This document shows, piece after piece, positions 44,940-54,578 of a stretch of 64,000 nt of DNA. Origin of the DNA: Opitutaceae bacterium EW11 (lineage in GTDB: Bacteria; Verrucomicrobiota; Verrucomicrobiia; Opitutales; Opitutaceae); NCBI GenBank assembly GCA_003054665.1, contig QAYY01000014.1:1-64000 (forward strand), in the 5' to 3' direction. The position numbers and the translations under genes are program-made. The stretch's first letter is position 1, and each line of letters begins with the position of its first letter. Below the pieces are notes generated by a model. It searched no databases and had not been told where the DNA came from. It worked only from the letters and a program-made list of their open reading frames with translations.

Positions 44940-45049
44940 ATCTTTAGAGCTTGCAGCTACGGCGAAGACCGCTCGTGTGCTTCGATTTCGTGCCCCGAGC
45001 GTTTCAGATTGGCGGTTGCTTTCCGGCTACCTCCGTATCCGACGGTTGG

Positions 45050-45223
45050 TTACTCCGCATCCTCCTTTGAATCCGCGAGCTTCGCGCAGATCCAGCTTTG
45101 CGCTAGGTCGGCGACTTTGGCGACGGTCAGAAGATTGTCGCGGCCGAAGCTGTCGCTATTCTTGAGCGTTTCACCGTCGCGGTAGGTGCGGGATACGGTG
45201 ACATTGTAGTAGGGGTTACTGGG
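45050..45223 (-). pseudogene. truncated remnant of a mobile-element small protein
   Basis: On the minus strand 57 codons read like a real C-terminus: NPYYNVTVSRTYRDGETLKN, then SFGRDNLLTVAKVADLAQSW, ending with the TAA at 45050-45052. An in-frame TAG at 45224-45226 and the absence of any Met show that the N-terminus is lost. The YNVTVSRxYKDG...DSFxRDDLxxVAKVAD pattern is that of a short (about 90 aa) protein common on plasmids and integrative elements, function unknown. It marks this region as former mobile DNA. Confidence 0.5.
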
Positions 45224-45658
45224 CTAAACGGAGTTCAAAGAACGCTAAGGCGATTCTCATTTTTGGAAAGAACGGTGTCGGTGTGTCGGGAGTACGCTAC
45301 CGTTGTGATGCGGCAACGCCATTTGCTATTTGTTTAGGAGAAAATGCGCCCTATGGAGTCTGCAGAGGATTTCGAAGCCGATTGAATACAGCGCAGTCAT
45401 CCGCATTTCTAGACCAACCACGTGGTTCAACGCTGACCACTGAAATGGGCTTCTGCATACAGTTCCTCAGAACGTAACGTCAGCGTTCGAACAATCTCTG
45501 TGCGCGGTCGCGGGAGCATGGGCGTAATTGAACACTGAGTGTTCGCACCGCGCGAGTCGCAGTCGACACGCCCCTGAAGGAAACGTCCATGTTTGCGCCG
45601 CAAACATGCTCCCTAACGTATCGGTGTCTCCGCAAAAGGCAGAGAAACGCCGAAGCTT

Positions 45659-45681
45659 GGGCGCGAGGATTCCACGCGCCC
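45659..45681 (-). terminator. hairpin after LytTR regulator gene
   Basis: GGGCGCG/CGCGCCC, a 7-bp stem with a 9-nt loop, sits 8 bp past the stop of the minus-strand regulator. No T-run follows, so its role as terminator is only likely by position. Confidence 0.4.
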
Positions 45682-45688
45682 CCGCTAG

Positions 45689-46438
45689 CTAGAGTGTACT
45701 ACGCTCGCGGAACAGTTTCGCCTGACGACGCGAGAGTTCGACAGAACGTCCGCCTGTGAGCGTCACCTTCAGCCCGCCGCTGAACCAGGGCTCTACCGCT
45801 TGGACTTGCCGGAGGTTGATTAATTGGGACCGGTTGGCCCGGATGAAGTCGTCGCCTGGCAGGCGGTTTTCCAAGACCGCCAGCGAACGCCTGATTACCG
45901 GCGTGGCCTCGGCCAGCCAGATGAGCGAGTGAGCGCCGAGGGATTCGGCTCCGATGATCTGGTGCACCGGAACATACCACATGCGCTCAGCATCCCCGAG
46001 GAGAACTTTGTCGTCGGGTCGCAAGGAACGCGGCGGCATACCTGCGTCGCCGTCTGTCTGCGGCGTCTCGTCGGGCACCATTCCGGGCGAGGAGACGGAG
46101 ACCCGCCGCAGGGCGACCGCAAGTCGCTTGGGCACGACGGGCTTGAGCAGATAGTCGGCGGCGCCGAACTCGAAGGCCCGCAGGGCGTAGGTGTCGTAAG
46201 CGGTGGTGAAAATGATCCGAGGCGCGTCTTGTCCCAGGGAATTCAGGAGCTCGAGCCCGCTTTCCTCCGGCATCTGAATGTCGAGGAACACCAGATCAGG
46301 CTTCAGGAGCGCGATCTGTTCGCGGGCGCGCGGCGCATTTGGCGCTTCTCCCACCACACGCACATCCGGCAGATGTTTCAGTAGGCCGGCAAGCTCTTCG
46401 CGGGCATGCCGTTCGTCATCAACGATCAACACATTCAT
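45689..46438 (-). CDS. LytTR-family response regulator
   Basis: The 249-residue protein starts at the ATG at 46438, which shares a base with the kinase stop (TGATG). The receiver domain (residues 1-118) starts MNVLIVDDERHAREEL and has phospho-acceptor Asp53 in LVFLDIQMPEESG and Lys in LLKPVVPKRL. The LytTR DNA-binding domain (about 145-245) has IIGAESLGAHSLIWLAEA, LPGDDFIRANRSQLINLRQV and VTLTGGRSVELSRRQAKLF. It pairs with the adjoining LytS-like kinase and is divergent from macA-macB-nodT, the likely target operon. Confidence 0.92.
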   Translation of the reverse strand: MNVLIVDDERHAREELAGLLKHLPDVRVVGEAPNAPRAREQIALLKPDLVFLDIQMPEESGLELLNSLGQDAPRIIFTTAYDTYALRAFEFGAADYLLKPVVPKRLAVALRRVSVSSPGMVPDETPQTDGDAGMPPRSLRPDDKVLLGDAERMWYVPVHQIIGAESLGAHSLIWLAEATPVIRRSLAVLENRLPGDDFIRANRSQLINLRQVQAVEPWFSGGLKVTLTGGRSVELSRRQAKLFRERSTL

Positions 46439-47499
46439 CAAGTGCCCTCCTGCACGGTTACGGGCCAACAGGCTTCTGCTACCACTTGGCCGTCGCGTTC
46501 GGCGATCACGAGTGAAGCTTCGTCTCCATACAAAAGCGCGAGGCGCTGTCTAAGGTTGACCAGACCTGTCCCGGTCGAGCTGCCACGCTCGACGAGACGC
46601 CCGCCATTTGTCACGCGCAGGCAGAGGCCCCGGCCGGCCACGCGGATCGCGTAGCGCACCTGCACCCCGGCGAGGCTTTGGTCGATGCCATACTTCACGG
46701 CGTTCTCTATCAATGTATGCAGGAGCATTGGAGGGATCGGCAGGTGACGCAGCTCGTGGGGGACATCGGCGTCGATCCGCAGTCGCTCTTCATAGCGCAA
46801 GCGTTCCAGTGCGAGGTAGGCATCAACGAACTCCAGCTCGTCGGTCAGAGGGATCGTATTGCAGCGCGAGACGGAAAGAGAGTGCCGCATCATCTCGGAT
46901 AGGTGTGTGATAGAGTCCCGGGCCGCCTCCGGATCCCGTTGCACCAGCGCTCGCAGAAGGTTGAAACTATTGAATAGAAAATGCGGGTTGAGCTGATTGC
47001 GCAGTGTAGAGAGCTGGAGCTCCTTGGTTGCAGCCGCCAGTCGCACGCGGTCCATTTCAGTTTTGCGGCTCACATCGTGATAGTAAAAGGCGAGGAAGAA
47101 ACCGCCCCACATGGCGAGCACACCCGTGTTGCTGACGTAATCGACGACCAGCCAGAGTTCATCTGAAGGTTCACTCTGCGGACTGGCAGCTTCGGCCAAC
47201 GGAAAGAACACTAGAGTGAGCGCCAAGCCTCCGAGCGCGCATGCCGCCGCGCCTTTCCTGAGTAGACGCACTCGTTCGAGGGCAAACCATTTCCATGATT
47301 GCGCCACTTTGACGATCACGTGGGAGAGCAGCGCGGACCCGAGGATTCTGCCCAGCTCGACCGAGATCGACTCCCAGCGCCACATCTGGGGATTGGCAAC
47401 GGCGAAGAGCAGTATGTAGCCGCCCAGAAATCCCCACGCGAACAGTTGGAAGCGCCGGTAGGATCGAGGTTCCATATGCGATAGTTGCCCGGCACTCAT
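46438..47499 (-). CDS. LytS/YehU-type sensor histidine kinase
   Basis: The 353-residue inner-membrane protein has four hydrophobic segments between residues about 18 and 145 (FAWGFLGGYILLFAVAN, ACALGGLALTLVFFPLA, TGVLAMWGGFFLAFYYH) with no large sensor domain. The His_kinase domain has the phospho-His in LRNQLNPHFLFNSFNLLR (about residue 178). The HATPase_c part has MLLHTLIENAVKYGI and GTGLVNLRQRLALLYG. It is translationally coupled to the LytTR regulator. Such pairs often respond to cell-envelope stress or antimicrobials, which suits control of the divergent MacAB-type pump. Confidence 0.92.
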   Translation of the reverse strand: MSAGQLSHMEPRSYRRFQLFAWGFLGGYILLFAVANPQMWRWESISVELGRILGSALLSHVIVKVAQSWKWFALERVRLLRKGAAACALGGLALTLVFFPLAEAASPQSEPSDELWLVVDYVSNTGVLAMWGGFFLAFYYHDVSRKTEMDRVRLAAATKELQLSTLRNQLNPHFLFNSFNLLRALVQRDPEAARDSITHLSEMMRHSLSVSRCNTIPLTDELEFVDAYLALERLRYEERLRIDADVPHELRHLPIPPMLLHTLIENAVKYGIDQSLAGVQVRYAIRVAGRGLCLRVTNGGRLVERGSSTGTGLVNLRQRLALLYGDEASLVIAERDGQVVAEACWPVTVQEGT

Positions 47500-48026
47500 G
47501 GTTCCGTCCCAGCATAGCCCAGGGCTATGGCATGTCTACAGAGATGCGTCCGGCCGTCGGATTGTGAAGAACGGCTCGAGCAATTGGTGCTGAATTGTAG
47601 GCCGGGAAGCTGGTTCATGTATGGAGGCGTCGGCACAACAGCGCGACGCGAAGTTGCTAGGCGATCCACAGCCACGCGCGAGTCCGGGAGATACTCTCAG
47701 TCTGGAATCCATTTGCGCGATTGCTGACCTGACCGATCCGTGTGCGCTACTGAACGTCAATGAACGGTCGATTCTCGCGATCCGGCGGTTGGGGAACGCA
47801 CCGAAATCAACGCTCCGCACGGCGCCCTGTCGCTCCAGCAGCAAATCCCGCGAGCACGGCTTTGAAGCCGAATGCGCGGAGCGCCGGACCGACACTCGGC
47901 ACCGGAGAGCAGCCGCCCTCCCCCTTGCCGTCGGATGAGCAAGACCGGCAGCCGCTCGATCGCGAATAACGACCGCTCCGTTACATTCCCTCGTGGACCC
48001 AGCTGATTTGACCGGAATCCGCCGCA
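47500..48026. other. divergent regulatory region, kinase/macA
   Basis: These 527 bp separate the minus-strand sensor kinase from plus-strand macA. Several overlapping open frames on both strands show no family resemblance. Promoters for both operons and LytTR sites are expected here. AACGACCGCTCCGTT at about 47968 is a short imperfect dyad about 45 bp before macA, the only candidate I can name. Confidence 0.35.
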
Positions 48027-49214
48027 ATGAAGTCGAAAACGAACCGACGTCTTGCGATTCTGGCGCTGCTCGTCCTCCTCGCTGCAAGCTTTCAAATCTG
48101 GAGAAATCTCCAACTGAAGACGCTCTACGAAACGTCTCCCGTAACGCGGGGCGACATCGAAGCGCGGGTTACCGCGTTGGGCGTCCTGCAGCCGCGATCG
48201 TACGTCGATGTGGGTGCGCAGGTCTCCGGGGTCATCCAACGACTCGCTGTCCAGCCGGGGTCCAAGGTTGCTAAAGGCGACTTGTTGGTGGAGATCGATC
48301 CAAGCGTGCAGCAAGCCACCGTGGATGCGGGCCGCGCGGCCTTGGCGATGCTGCGCGCACAGCTGGCGGAGCAGAAGGTCCAGCACCGGCTGGCCACGCA
48401 GCAGCTCGAGCGCCAGCGCGAGTTGGCAAAGTGCGATGCGACTCGCGCGGAAGACGTCCAGGTCGCTGAGGCGGGCGCCGCGTCAGCCGCGGCTAGGGTC
48501 GAGAGCATCCTCGCCCAAATCGCCCAGACGGAGGCGGCACAGCGAGCCGACGAAGTCCGCCTGGGCTACACGCGCATCTACGCTCCCATGAGCGGGACCG
48601 TCATCTCGGTGGACGCCCGTGAAGGGCAGACGCTGAACGTCACGTTTCAGACCGCCAGTCTCCTCCGCATCGCTGACCTCTCCTCCATGACCGTATGGGC
48701 CGAGGTCTCCGAAGCGGATGTGCGCCGCGTCAAGCCTGACCTACCCGCCTACTTCACCACGCTAGGTGGCGACAAACGCCGCTGGCAGGGAAAGGTTCGC
48801 CAGATCCTGCCAGCCCCGCCAGGTACGGGCCGGACCGCGGACGATTCCGCTGCATCGGCCGGGGCGCCCAAGGTGGTCGTCTACAACGCGCTCTTCGACG
48901 TGGACAATCGCGACGGAGCTTTGATGCCGCGGATGACCGCCCAGGTCAGCTTCGTCGAAGCGTCTACCTCGCGGGCTTTGATAATTCCGGTCTCCGCGCT
49001 GACTCCATCCGACGCCCAGGCAGATGGGACGCAGACGTCCCGGAAGGTGCGAGTGCTGCAGTCCTCGGGTGACGCAAAGGATGTAGCGGTGAATCTCGGC
49101 ATCCAGACTCGCGTGCAAGCCGAAGTGCTCTCTGGCCTGAAGGAGGGCGACCTTGTCATTACCGGCGAGATCGATCCGACACAGCCGGACAAGTCGAAGG
49201 AGTTCCTGCCATGA
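48027..49214 (+). CDS. macA: MacA-like periplasmic efflux adaptor
   Basis: The 395-residue membrane-fusion protein has an N-terminal anchor (residues 9-23, [17 protein letters not shown]). The lipoyl/barrel-sandwich halves are [20 protein letters not shown] with [20 protein letters not shown] and [20 protein letters not shown]. The coiled-coil hairpin between them (about 100-175) is Ala/Gln/Glu-rich. The beta-barrel and membrane-proximal domains follow ([36 protein letters not shown]). It links the MacB ATPase to a TolC-type channel. Its stop overlaps the macB start (ATGA). Confidence 0.93.
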   Translation: MKSKTNRRLAILALLVLLAASFQIWRNLQLKTLYETSPVTRGDIEARVTALGVLQPRSYVDVGAQVSGVIQRLAVQPGSKVAKGDLLVEIDPSVQQATVDAGRAALAMLRAQLAEQKVQHRLATQQLERQRELAKCDATRAEDVQVAEAGAASAAARVESILAQIAQTEAAQRADEVRLGYTRIYAPMSGTVISVDAREGQTLNVTFQTASLLRIADLSSMTVWAEVSEADVRRVKPDLPAYFTTLGGDKRRWQGKVRQILPAPPGTGRTADDSAASAGAPKVVVYNALFDVDNRDGALMPRMTAQVSFVEASTSRALIIPVSALTPSDAQADGTQTSRKVRVLQSSGDAKDVAVNLGIQTRVQAEVLSGLKEGDLVITGEIDPTQPDKSKEFLP

Positions 49215-51184
49215 GCCCGCAGGATTCGGAGGCGGATTCGGGCCCAGCGCTGATCGAGTTGCGCGACCTGCGCAAACGCTATGGCCAAGACCAGGCGGCA
49301 ACTGACGGACCACCACCGGTGGAGGTTCTCCACGGTATCAACCTACGAATACACGCCGGCGAGTTCGTCGCGATCGTCGGCGCCTCGGGCTCCGGTAAAT
49401 CGACCCTGATGCACCTGCTCGGCTGCCTCGATCGCCCGAGCTCCGGCACCTATCGGTTCAAAGGGCGCGACGTCTCGACGCTGGATGCGGACGCGCTGGC
49501 CGACCTCCGCCGGCAGGACTTCGGGTTTATCTTCCAGGGTTACCATCTGATCCCGACGGAGTCGGCACAGGAGAATGTGGAAGTCCCCGCGCTCTATGCG
49601 GGCATGCCGAAGACCGAGCGCACCGGGCGCGCTGTTGCCCTGCTCACCCGGCTCGGCCTAGGGGACAAGTTGCGCAACCGCCCCAATCAACTCTCCGGCG
49701 GGCAGCAGCAGCGCGTCTCCATCGCGCGCGCGTTGATGAACGGCGGGAAGGTCATTCTCGCCGACGAGCCGACAGGTGCCCTCGACACCCGCAGTGGCGC
49801 TGAAGTGATGACATTGCTCCACGAACTAGCAGACACCGGACACACCGTCATACTGATCACCCACGATCGACAAGTCGCGCAGCAGGCTCGCCGGGTCATC
49901 GAGCTGCGCGATGGCTCCATTGTCAGCGACACTGGCGACGAACCGCCCACGCACGCCTCGCCCCAATGCTCTGAGCCTAAAAACGAAACCGCTTCCGCCG
50001 CTCTCGCCGAGATGCGCGCCACTCTCCGCGCGGCTTGGCGGGTCATGTGGGTAAACCGCTTTCGCACTAGCCTCACCCTCCTTGGTATTATCATCGGCGT
50101 TGCCTCCGTAATCGTGATGCTGGCGGTCGGCGAAGGCTCGCAACGACAGATCATGGCCCAAATGGCCGCCTTCGGCGCCCGCACGCTCCAGATCTACCCT
50201 CAGTGGAGCAGCGCCCAGGTCCAGCCAGCCAAGATTACGCTGGACGACGTCGCCGCCGTCCGCGACGTCCGACAGGTTGTGGCCGCCGCCCCCTACATCG
50301 AGGGCACACTCACGATTAGGCGGGGCAATACCGACCACAAAGCGAACACGGGCGGCACCACCACAGATTTTCCTCGCACCATGAACTGGGGCATGGCGCG
50401 GGGCGCATTCTTCACCGAGGCCGACGAGCTCGCCCTCGCGAAGGTCGCCGTCCTCGGCCACAGCGTCTATCGCAAGCTGTTCCCGGCAGGAGGCGATCCG
50501 GTTGGCCAGGAGATCCTCATCGACAACCAGCCTTTCCTCGTGGTCGGCGTCCTCAGGAAAAAAGGTGCCAGCATGGGCGAGGATCAGGATAACCGCATCG
50601 TCGTGCCGTTTGACACGGCGGCGACTCGGCTGTTCGGCCGCCGGAATCCCGACTGGATTGCCGTGCTGATCGAAAATCTCCAGTCGGCTGGGGCTACAGG
50701 CGAAGCAATCCAGGCCGAACTCACCCGCCGTCGCGACGCCGCCGATCTCCAGATCTGGAATCAGGCCGAGGCGATCCGGGTGCAGTCGCAGACCGACCGA
50801 ACTATGACCCTCATGCTGGGCCTCATTGCCGCGATTTCCCTCGTCGTCGGTGGCATCGGGGTGATGAACGTAATGCTCATGGCGGTGCGCGAGCGTACCC
50901 GTGAGATCGGTATCCGAATGGCGACCGGCGCCCGCGGTAGCGACATCCTGCGACAGTTCCTCGGTGAGGCGGTGCTGGTCACCGTCACCGGGGGGGGCAT
51001 CGGAGTCCTGGCAGGCCTGATGATCGGTGGCGCCCTGCTGCTCGCCAATGTGCCCTTAGCCTTTTCGTGGACCGCCATCTTCGTCGCGTTTTTCTGCGCC
51101 GCATCCTGCGGACTCGTCTTCGGCTACATGCCCGCCAAGCAGGCGGCGCAACTCGACCCGGTGGTCGCCCTCGCGTCGGAATGA
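49211..51184 (+). CDS. macB: MacB-like ABC exporter (ATPase-permease fusion)
   Basis: The 657-residue protein has an N-terminal ATPase (residues about 15-245) with Walker [11 protein letters not shown], the MacB/LolD signature LSGGQQQR, Walker B VILADEP and the switch His in ILITHDR. A linker precedes helix 1 (about 290-315, [20 protein letters not shown]), the periplasmic core domain (about 320-520) and three C-terminal helices with the FtsX motif [18 protein letters not shown], then IRMATGARG. MacB drives mechanotransmission-type export of antibiotics, toxins or siderophores. It is the middle gene of macA-macB-nodT and starts 4 bp before the macA stop. Confidence 0.95.
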   Translation: MSPQDSEADSGPALIELRDLRKRYGQDQAATDGPPPVEVLHGINLRIHAGEFVAIVGASGSGKSTLMHLLGCLDRPSSGTYRFKGRDVSTLDADALADLRRQDFGFIFQGYHLIPTESAQENVEVPALYAGMPKTERTGRAVALLTRLGLGDKLRNRPNQLSGGQQQRVSIARALMNGGKVILADEPTGALDTRSGAEVMTLLHELADTGHTVILITHDRQVAQQARRVIELRDGSIVSDTGDEPPTHASPQCSEPKNETASAALAEMRATLRAAWRVMWVNRFRTSLTLLGIIIGVASVIVMLAVGEGSQRQIMAQMAAFGARTLQIYPQWSSAQVQPAKITLDDVAAVRDVRQVVAAAPYIEGTLTIRRGNTDHKANTGGTTTDFPRTMNWGMARGAFFTEADELALAKVAVLGHSVYRKLFPAGGDPVGQEILIDNQPFLVVGVLRKKGASMGEDQDNRIVVPFDTAATRLFGRRNPDWIAVLIENLQSAGATGEAIQAELTRRRDAADLQIWNQAEAIRVQSQTDRTMTLMLGLIAAISLVVGGIGVMNVMLMAVRERTREIGIRMATGARGSDILRQFLGEAVLVTVTGGGIGVLAGLMIGGALLLANVPLAFSWTAIFVAFFCAASCGLVFGYMPAKQAAQLDPVVALASE

Positions 51185-51191
51185 TTCATCT

Positions 51192-52673
51192 ATGAATACT
51201 CACTGTTCACGCTTTAGCGGCTTGCTGGTAGTCGCCCTGTTCACGGGATGCGCGTCCACCGCCCGCAGACCCGCTGCTGTTGTTACGGAGGCCCCGCCGC
51301 GATGGCTGCACGCCATCGCGGCGGACGCCCCGGTCGCAGGGCCCAACTGGTGGGATAGCTTCGGAAGCGACGAGCTCCGACAGTTCGTGCGCCAAGCAGA
51401 CAGTCGGAATCTCGACCTAACGTCGGCCGTTGCCCGGGTTCGTCAGGCACAGGCGAATGCCATGATGGCCCGCGCTGGCCTGTTTCCGAGCTTGGTTGGC
51501 AGTGCCGGCGCTGAGCACCGGAATCTCCCCTCAGCGTCGTCGGTGGAGCGGGAGAACAACTACAGTGTGGCGCTCAATGCAAGTTACGAAATCGATTTCT
51601 GGGGCGGCAATCGTGCGGCCAGAGACAGCGCCCGGCATGCGCTGCGCGCGAGCCAGTTCGAACTGGAGACGGTGCGCATGACGGTCACGGCCGGGACCGC
51701 GTCTCTTTGGCTCCAAGCCGTCGGCCTTCGAGAGCGAGTCAGCTTGGCTGAAAAAAGCACGGCGAATGCGGAGCGCGTGCTGGGCATCGTCGAAGCCCGG
51801 GTAGCTTCGGGTGCGGCCACGAAGCTCGACCTCGCGCAGCAGCGCGGCCTTGTTGCGGCGCAACGACGGGCGGCGCTGGCCCTGCAGCAACAGTCTGATG
51901 AGGCAGTCATCGCCCTAGCCCGGCTGCTTGGTCAGCCGGTCTCGGAACTGTCTCTTCGCACCGCGTCGCTTCGTTCGCTGCGCGTTCCCTTACCTACGCC
52001 GGTTATGCCATCGGTGTTGCTCACCCGACGACCCGATATCGCCCGGGCAGAGGCGCAGCTCGCTGGTGCCGAGGCAGATGTGGCGAGCGCCCGCGCCGCG
52101 ATGTTCCCGCGATTGAATCTATCAGGGGGAGTGGGCGCGAGCGGCGGGCGCCTGCGGTCTCTCGTGGACAATCCGGCCTACAGCGTGGCCGCGGGGCTGA
52201 CGGCGCCGATCTTCAGCGCCGGCCGGTTGGTGGCCGGGAAGGAGCTGGCGCAGGCCCGGCGCGAGGAACTGCTCGTTGCCTATCGTGCCACTATTCTGTC
52301 GGCGTTCTCCGACGTGGAGACCGCGCTGAATGCAGTCGCAAGCCTCTCGGACCAGACGGCTTCGCAAGCGGAACAGCAGATGCAGGCCACGCGTGCCTTG
52401 GCGCTCGCAGAGATTCGTTATAGGGCGGGAGCTGAAACACTTCTTACCTTGCTCGAAGCGCAGCGCGCTGTCTATGCGGCGGAAGATGCCTGGGCACAAC
52501 TGCTGCTCGATCGCCTGCTTGCTTCCGTATCGCTTTACCGGGCGTTGGGCGGCGGCTGGACAGTTCCGACGACTCCAGCTGAATCCGGATCAAGCTACGT
52601 CCGTTCGCCAGCTCGGAAGCTAGCAGAGGGGGCTGACAAGGCCGCCTGCGCAAACCGACTAGATACGCGCTAA
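51192..52673 (+). CDS. NodT-family outer-membrane efflux lipoprotein
   Basis: The 493-residue protein has a lipoprotein signal (FSGLLVVALFTGCAS, lipid Cys about residue 17). Two OEP repeats with NodT signatures follow: WWDSFGSDELRQFVRQADSR and NLDLTSAVARVRQAQANAMM, RGLVAAQRRAALALQQQSDE, LLTRRPDIARAEAQLAGAEA and a C-terminal RYRAGAETLLTLLEAQRAVY. It provides the outer-membrane channel for MacAB and starts 7 bp after macB. The final 40 residues are a low-complexity tail. Confidence 0.93.
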   Translation: MNTHCSRFSGLLVVALFTGCASTARRPAAVVTEAPPRWLHAIAADAPVAGPNWWDSFGSDELRQFVRQADSRNLDLTSAVARVRQAQANAMMARAGLFPSLVGSAGAEHRNLPSASSVERENNYSVALNASYEIDFWGGNRAARDSARHALRASQFELETVRMTVTAGTASLWLQAVGLRERVSLAEKSTANAERVLGIVEARVASGAATKLDLAQQRGLVAAQRRAALALQQQSDEAVIALARLLGQPVSELSLRTASLRSLRVPLPTPVMPSVLLTRRPDIARAEAQLAGAEADVASARAAMFPRLNLSGGVGASGGRLRSLVDNPAYSVAAGLTAPIFSAGRLVAGKELAQARREELLVAYRATILSAFSDVETALNAVASLSDQTASQAEQQMQATRALALAEIRYRAGAETLLTLLEAQRAVYAAEDAWAQLLLDRLLASVSLYRALGGGWTVPTTPAESGSSYVRSPARKLAEGADKAACANRLDTR

Positions 52674-53373
52674 GCCGTCTACGACGTTACGAATCTTACA
52701 TGTAACAATTGATGCCGGCCCCCCGACGATCACTCGTCCTAAACGAGGTTCCTTTCCTATTTGGAATATACCACACCGGCAAAAATGGTGCGGATGACAG
52801 CACTTGCACCTGCACGACCTTTCGGTCCCAACGCTCTCAACGCTGGCCGTCTACTACCTCCGTCACATCCGCGTGAATACAAGTGGAGCTGAACACGGGA
52901 CTTGCACCCGTCGCCACTGCTCACCAATCAGGGCCCGCGTTATCTCGGAGTGATCAGGATAGAAATGGTCGGCCAGGATCGGGGATTACGCAGCTGATAC
53001 AGGCGTTCCCGGCAGCAATCAGGATCTACGTGGCGAGCCAGCCCGTGGACATGAGGAGTTGTTCAATGGGCTGTGGAGCGCGGCCTGCGAGCAGCTCCAG
53101 AATAATCCCGAGAGCGGTGCGGTGTTCTCCATTGTCAATGCGGAGCGCACGCGACTGAAGCTCTTATACTGGGATGGTGCAGGCGTGTGGGTGCTCGCGA
53201 AGCGCTTGGAACCGCGCCGCTTCTCCTAGCCAACGGTAACCGATGTCCGAAAAGCAGATTCCTGGAAGGAGACCTTAATGACCGCTCCGTGCCCGCAAAT
53301 GACCGTTCGGTGATTTCTAGGCGCGAACTCGCCGCAAAGTGGATCTTTGAGGCCCTCTACTTCGCGATACGCT
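52674..53373. other. gene-poor region with IS66 relic
   Basis: Besides the IS66 TnpB remnant at 52982-53229, this 700-bp stretch after nodT holds only short frames. GTTAC/GTAAC dyads occur near 52685-52704. I find no IS66 terminal repeats and no other transposase parts. Confidence 0.4.
52982..53229 (+). pseudogene. IS66 family TnpB (Orf2) remnant, frameshifted
   Basis: The first part reads ITQLIQAFPAAIRIYVASQP with VDMR, then the match continues in another frame as LFNGLWSAACEQLQNNPESG and RLKLLYWDGAGVWVLAKRLE to the stop at 53227-53229. IS66 TnpB normally has RIYLAxGPTDMRKSFDGL... LQxDPxSGxxFxF...KLLYWDGxGFWLxxKRLE. The shift lies close to 53057, consistent with one lost base. TnpA and TnpC are absent, so the element is dead. 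Confidence 0.8.
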
Positions 53374-53526
53374 ATGCAAACCCAACTCTCATTTGCCCTC
53401 AGGGGCCAAACCCTCTTCGAAGGCTGTCAAACCCGGTATGATCAGGCGCTTAACCACATGTCGATCATGGGGATTCTGCTGGTCGTGGCGTGTCCTAGGG
53501 CGGCTTCTTACCTCATTGGGCAATGA
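53374..53526 (+). CDS. possible small membrane ORF coupled to DUF535 gene
   Basis: A 50-codon frame starts MQTQLSFALRGQTLFEGCQT and ends with a hydrophobic segment (MSIMGILLVVAC) and ASYLIGQ. Its TGA overlaps the ATG of the DUF535 gene as ATGA. The overlap and membrane-like C-terminus are the only evidence. There is no clear ribosome-binding site and no known family. It may be a leader peptide or chance. Confidence 0.35.
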   Translation: MQTQLSFALRGQTLFEGCQTRYDQALNHMSIMGILLVVACPRAASYLIGQ

Positions 53527-54578
53527 GCACGAAACCAATCTCCCCGGTGGGACCGGCTCCGCTCGGTTCCTTAGCGCGGAAGTCTGCTTCGTCTGGGGGA
53601 CTGGGTTATAGCTTCCTCGGCTCTTTCTTCCTGAAGTATTCCAATGGCGAGCAGCCTAAATTGGTAGACCAAGTCAAGTACCTGCTCCGTATCCTTCTAC
53701 ACCCGGTCATCAGTTACCAGTGGATCACCTGCCTTTCTGAGCCGGGAACAAGGGACCTATGGGCGCTTAGGCCCAGACTAGCGACCAAGTTGCAGAGGCC
53801 GTACTTAGCGAAGACCTTAGGGGCACGGCGCCGCAAAGAAGCGCTGGTGAACCATTATCATCTGATTCGCGCGCTGATTTCTTACGAACGGCTCGTAGAA
53901 ATCTATGGCAAGGGTCATGTCCTGCTCTCGATTTACTCAAGAGAACACGATCGACGTTGGGATCTGCGCCTTGGGTATTTCAATGAACTGGAGAAAGAGG
54001 GTGAGCTAACAATCTCTTTAGTTGATACGCAGACAGCCCTCCGCATCGCGAATCTTACGTTTTGCCTGTACGTCGAGAATCAGAGCACGGTTGCCATGGT
54101 GGGGGGCTTGCAGTCAACAAGGCACGAAAACACGCGGCACGCCATTCGGGATACTTCGAAGCTCATGTTTGGGCTACGGCCTAAGGCAACGGTCCTTTGG
54201 ATGCTTCGAGAGATTTTGAATGCGTGGGGCGTTCAACAGTTGAAGGCGGTATCGGACAAGACCCACATCTATCAGCACTGGCGGAAACGAAAGCAGCTCG
54301 ATTTCAAGTATGATGAGTTCTGGGCTGAAGCAGGAGGTGTCATTGGAGCGGATGGCCTTTGGATCTTGCCGCTCCAGGAAGGGAAACGTTCGCGAGAGGA
54401 CCTAAAGCCGAACCGCCGGAAAACGCATGAATTACGCTACGCGTTCCTCGGACGCCTCAGGGAGGTTTCTCACGAGGCCATTGAACGCTTGCGCCCCAAC
54501 TTGGGCCAGCGTGCTGCATTAAGTGGCACGATTCTATCCATCGAGCTTTCCGAGCCGTCACAAAGCGTTCCACTGTAG
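53523..54578 (+). CDS. DUF535 (VirK/YbjX family) protein
   Basis: The 351-residue protein carries the family landmarks in order: KEALVNHYHLIRALISYERL (about 115-130), RRWDLRLGYFNELEKEGELT, STVAMVGGLQSTRHENTRHA, TSKLMFGLRPKATVLWMLRE, QQLKAVSDKTHIYQHW and DFKYDEFWAEAGGV. VirK/YbjX proteins are cytoplasmic or envelope-associated and linked to resistance to antimicrobial peptides in enterobacteria. The biochemical function is unknown. The gene stands alone in plastic DNA between an IS66 relic and the second duplicated unit and is lower in GC than its surroundings, suggesting transfer. The N-terminal 35 residues are not family-like, so a later start is possible. Confidence 0.85.
   Translation: MSTKPISPVGPAPLGSLARKSASSGGLGYSFLGSFFLKYSNGEQPKLVDQVKYLLRILLHPVISYQWITCLSEPGTRDLWALRPRLATKLQRPYLAKTLGARRRKEALVNHYHLIRALISYERLVEIYGKGHVLLSIYSREHDRRWDLRLGYFNELEKEGELTISLVDTQTALRIANLTFCLYVENQSTVAMVGGLQSTRHENTRHAIRDTSKLMFGLRPKATVLWMLREILNAWGVQQLKAVSDKTHIYQHWRKRKQLDFKYDEFWAEAGGVIGADGLWILPLQEGKRSREDLKPNRRKTHELRYAFLGRLREVSHEAIERLRPNLGQRAALSGTILSIELSEPSQSVPL

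Larger units (their letters stand above)
43941..44995 (+). repeat. duplicated one-gene unit, copy 1
   Basis: This stretch is homologous to 55112-55976. Shared landmarks in order are CGCATARCGGCGCAATT, GGAGACGGTTG, TTCGGACGATG at a conserved start codon, a homologous gene, a 3' hairpin GGACCGTTT...AAACGGT and GACCGCTCGTG. Copy 1 is about 150 bp longer in the 5' part. The two copies lie in the same orientation, 11.2 kb apart. Confidence 0.75.
44871..45688. other. gene-poor region between unit copy 1 and LytTR regulator
   Basis: Apart from the 3' hairpin and a truncated minus-strand gene remnant (45050-45223), these 818 bp hold only short frames. ATGTTTGCG/CGCAAACAT at about 45588-45606 is a near-perfect palindrome. 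GGGCGCG (45659-45665) pairs with CGCGCCC (45675-45681) just past the LytTR regulator stop. Confidence 0.4.

Noticed and set aside
47536-48087. 183-codon minus-strand frame in the kinase/macA spacer
   Set aside because: Arg/Ser-rich, overlaps the macA start and has no recognisable domain.
52860-52981. Further transposase sequence upstream of the IS66 relic
   Set aside because: The open frame continues but nothing there resembles IS66 TnpA or the TnpB N-terminus.
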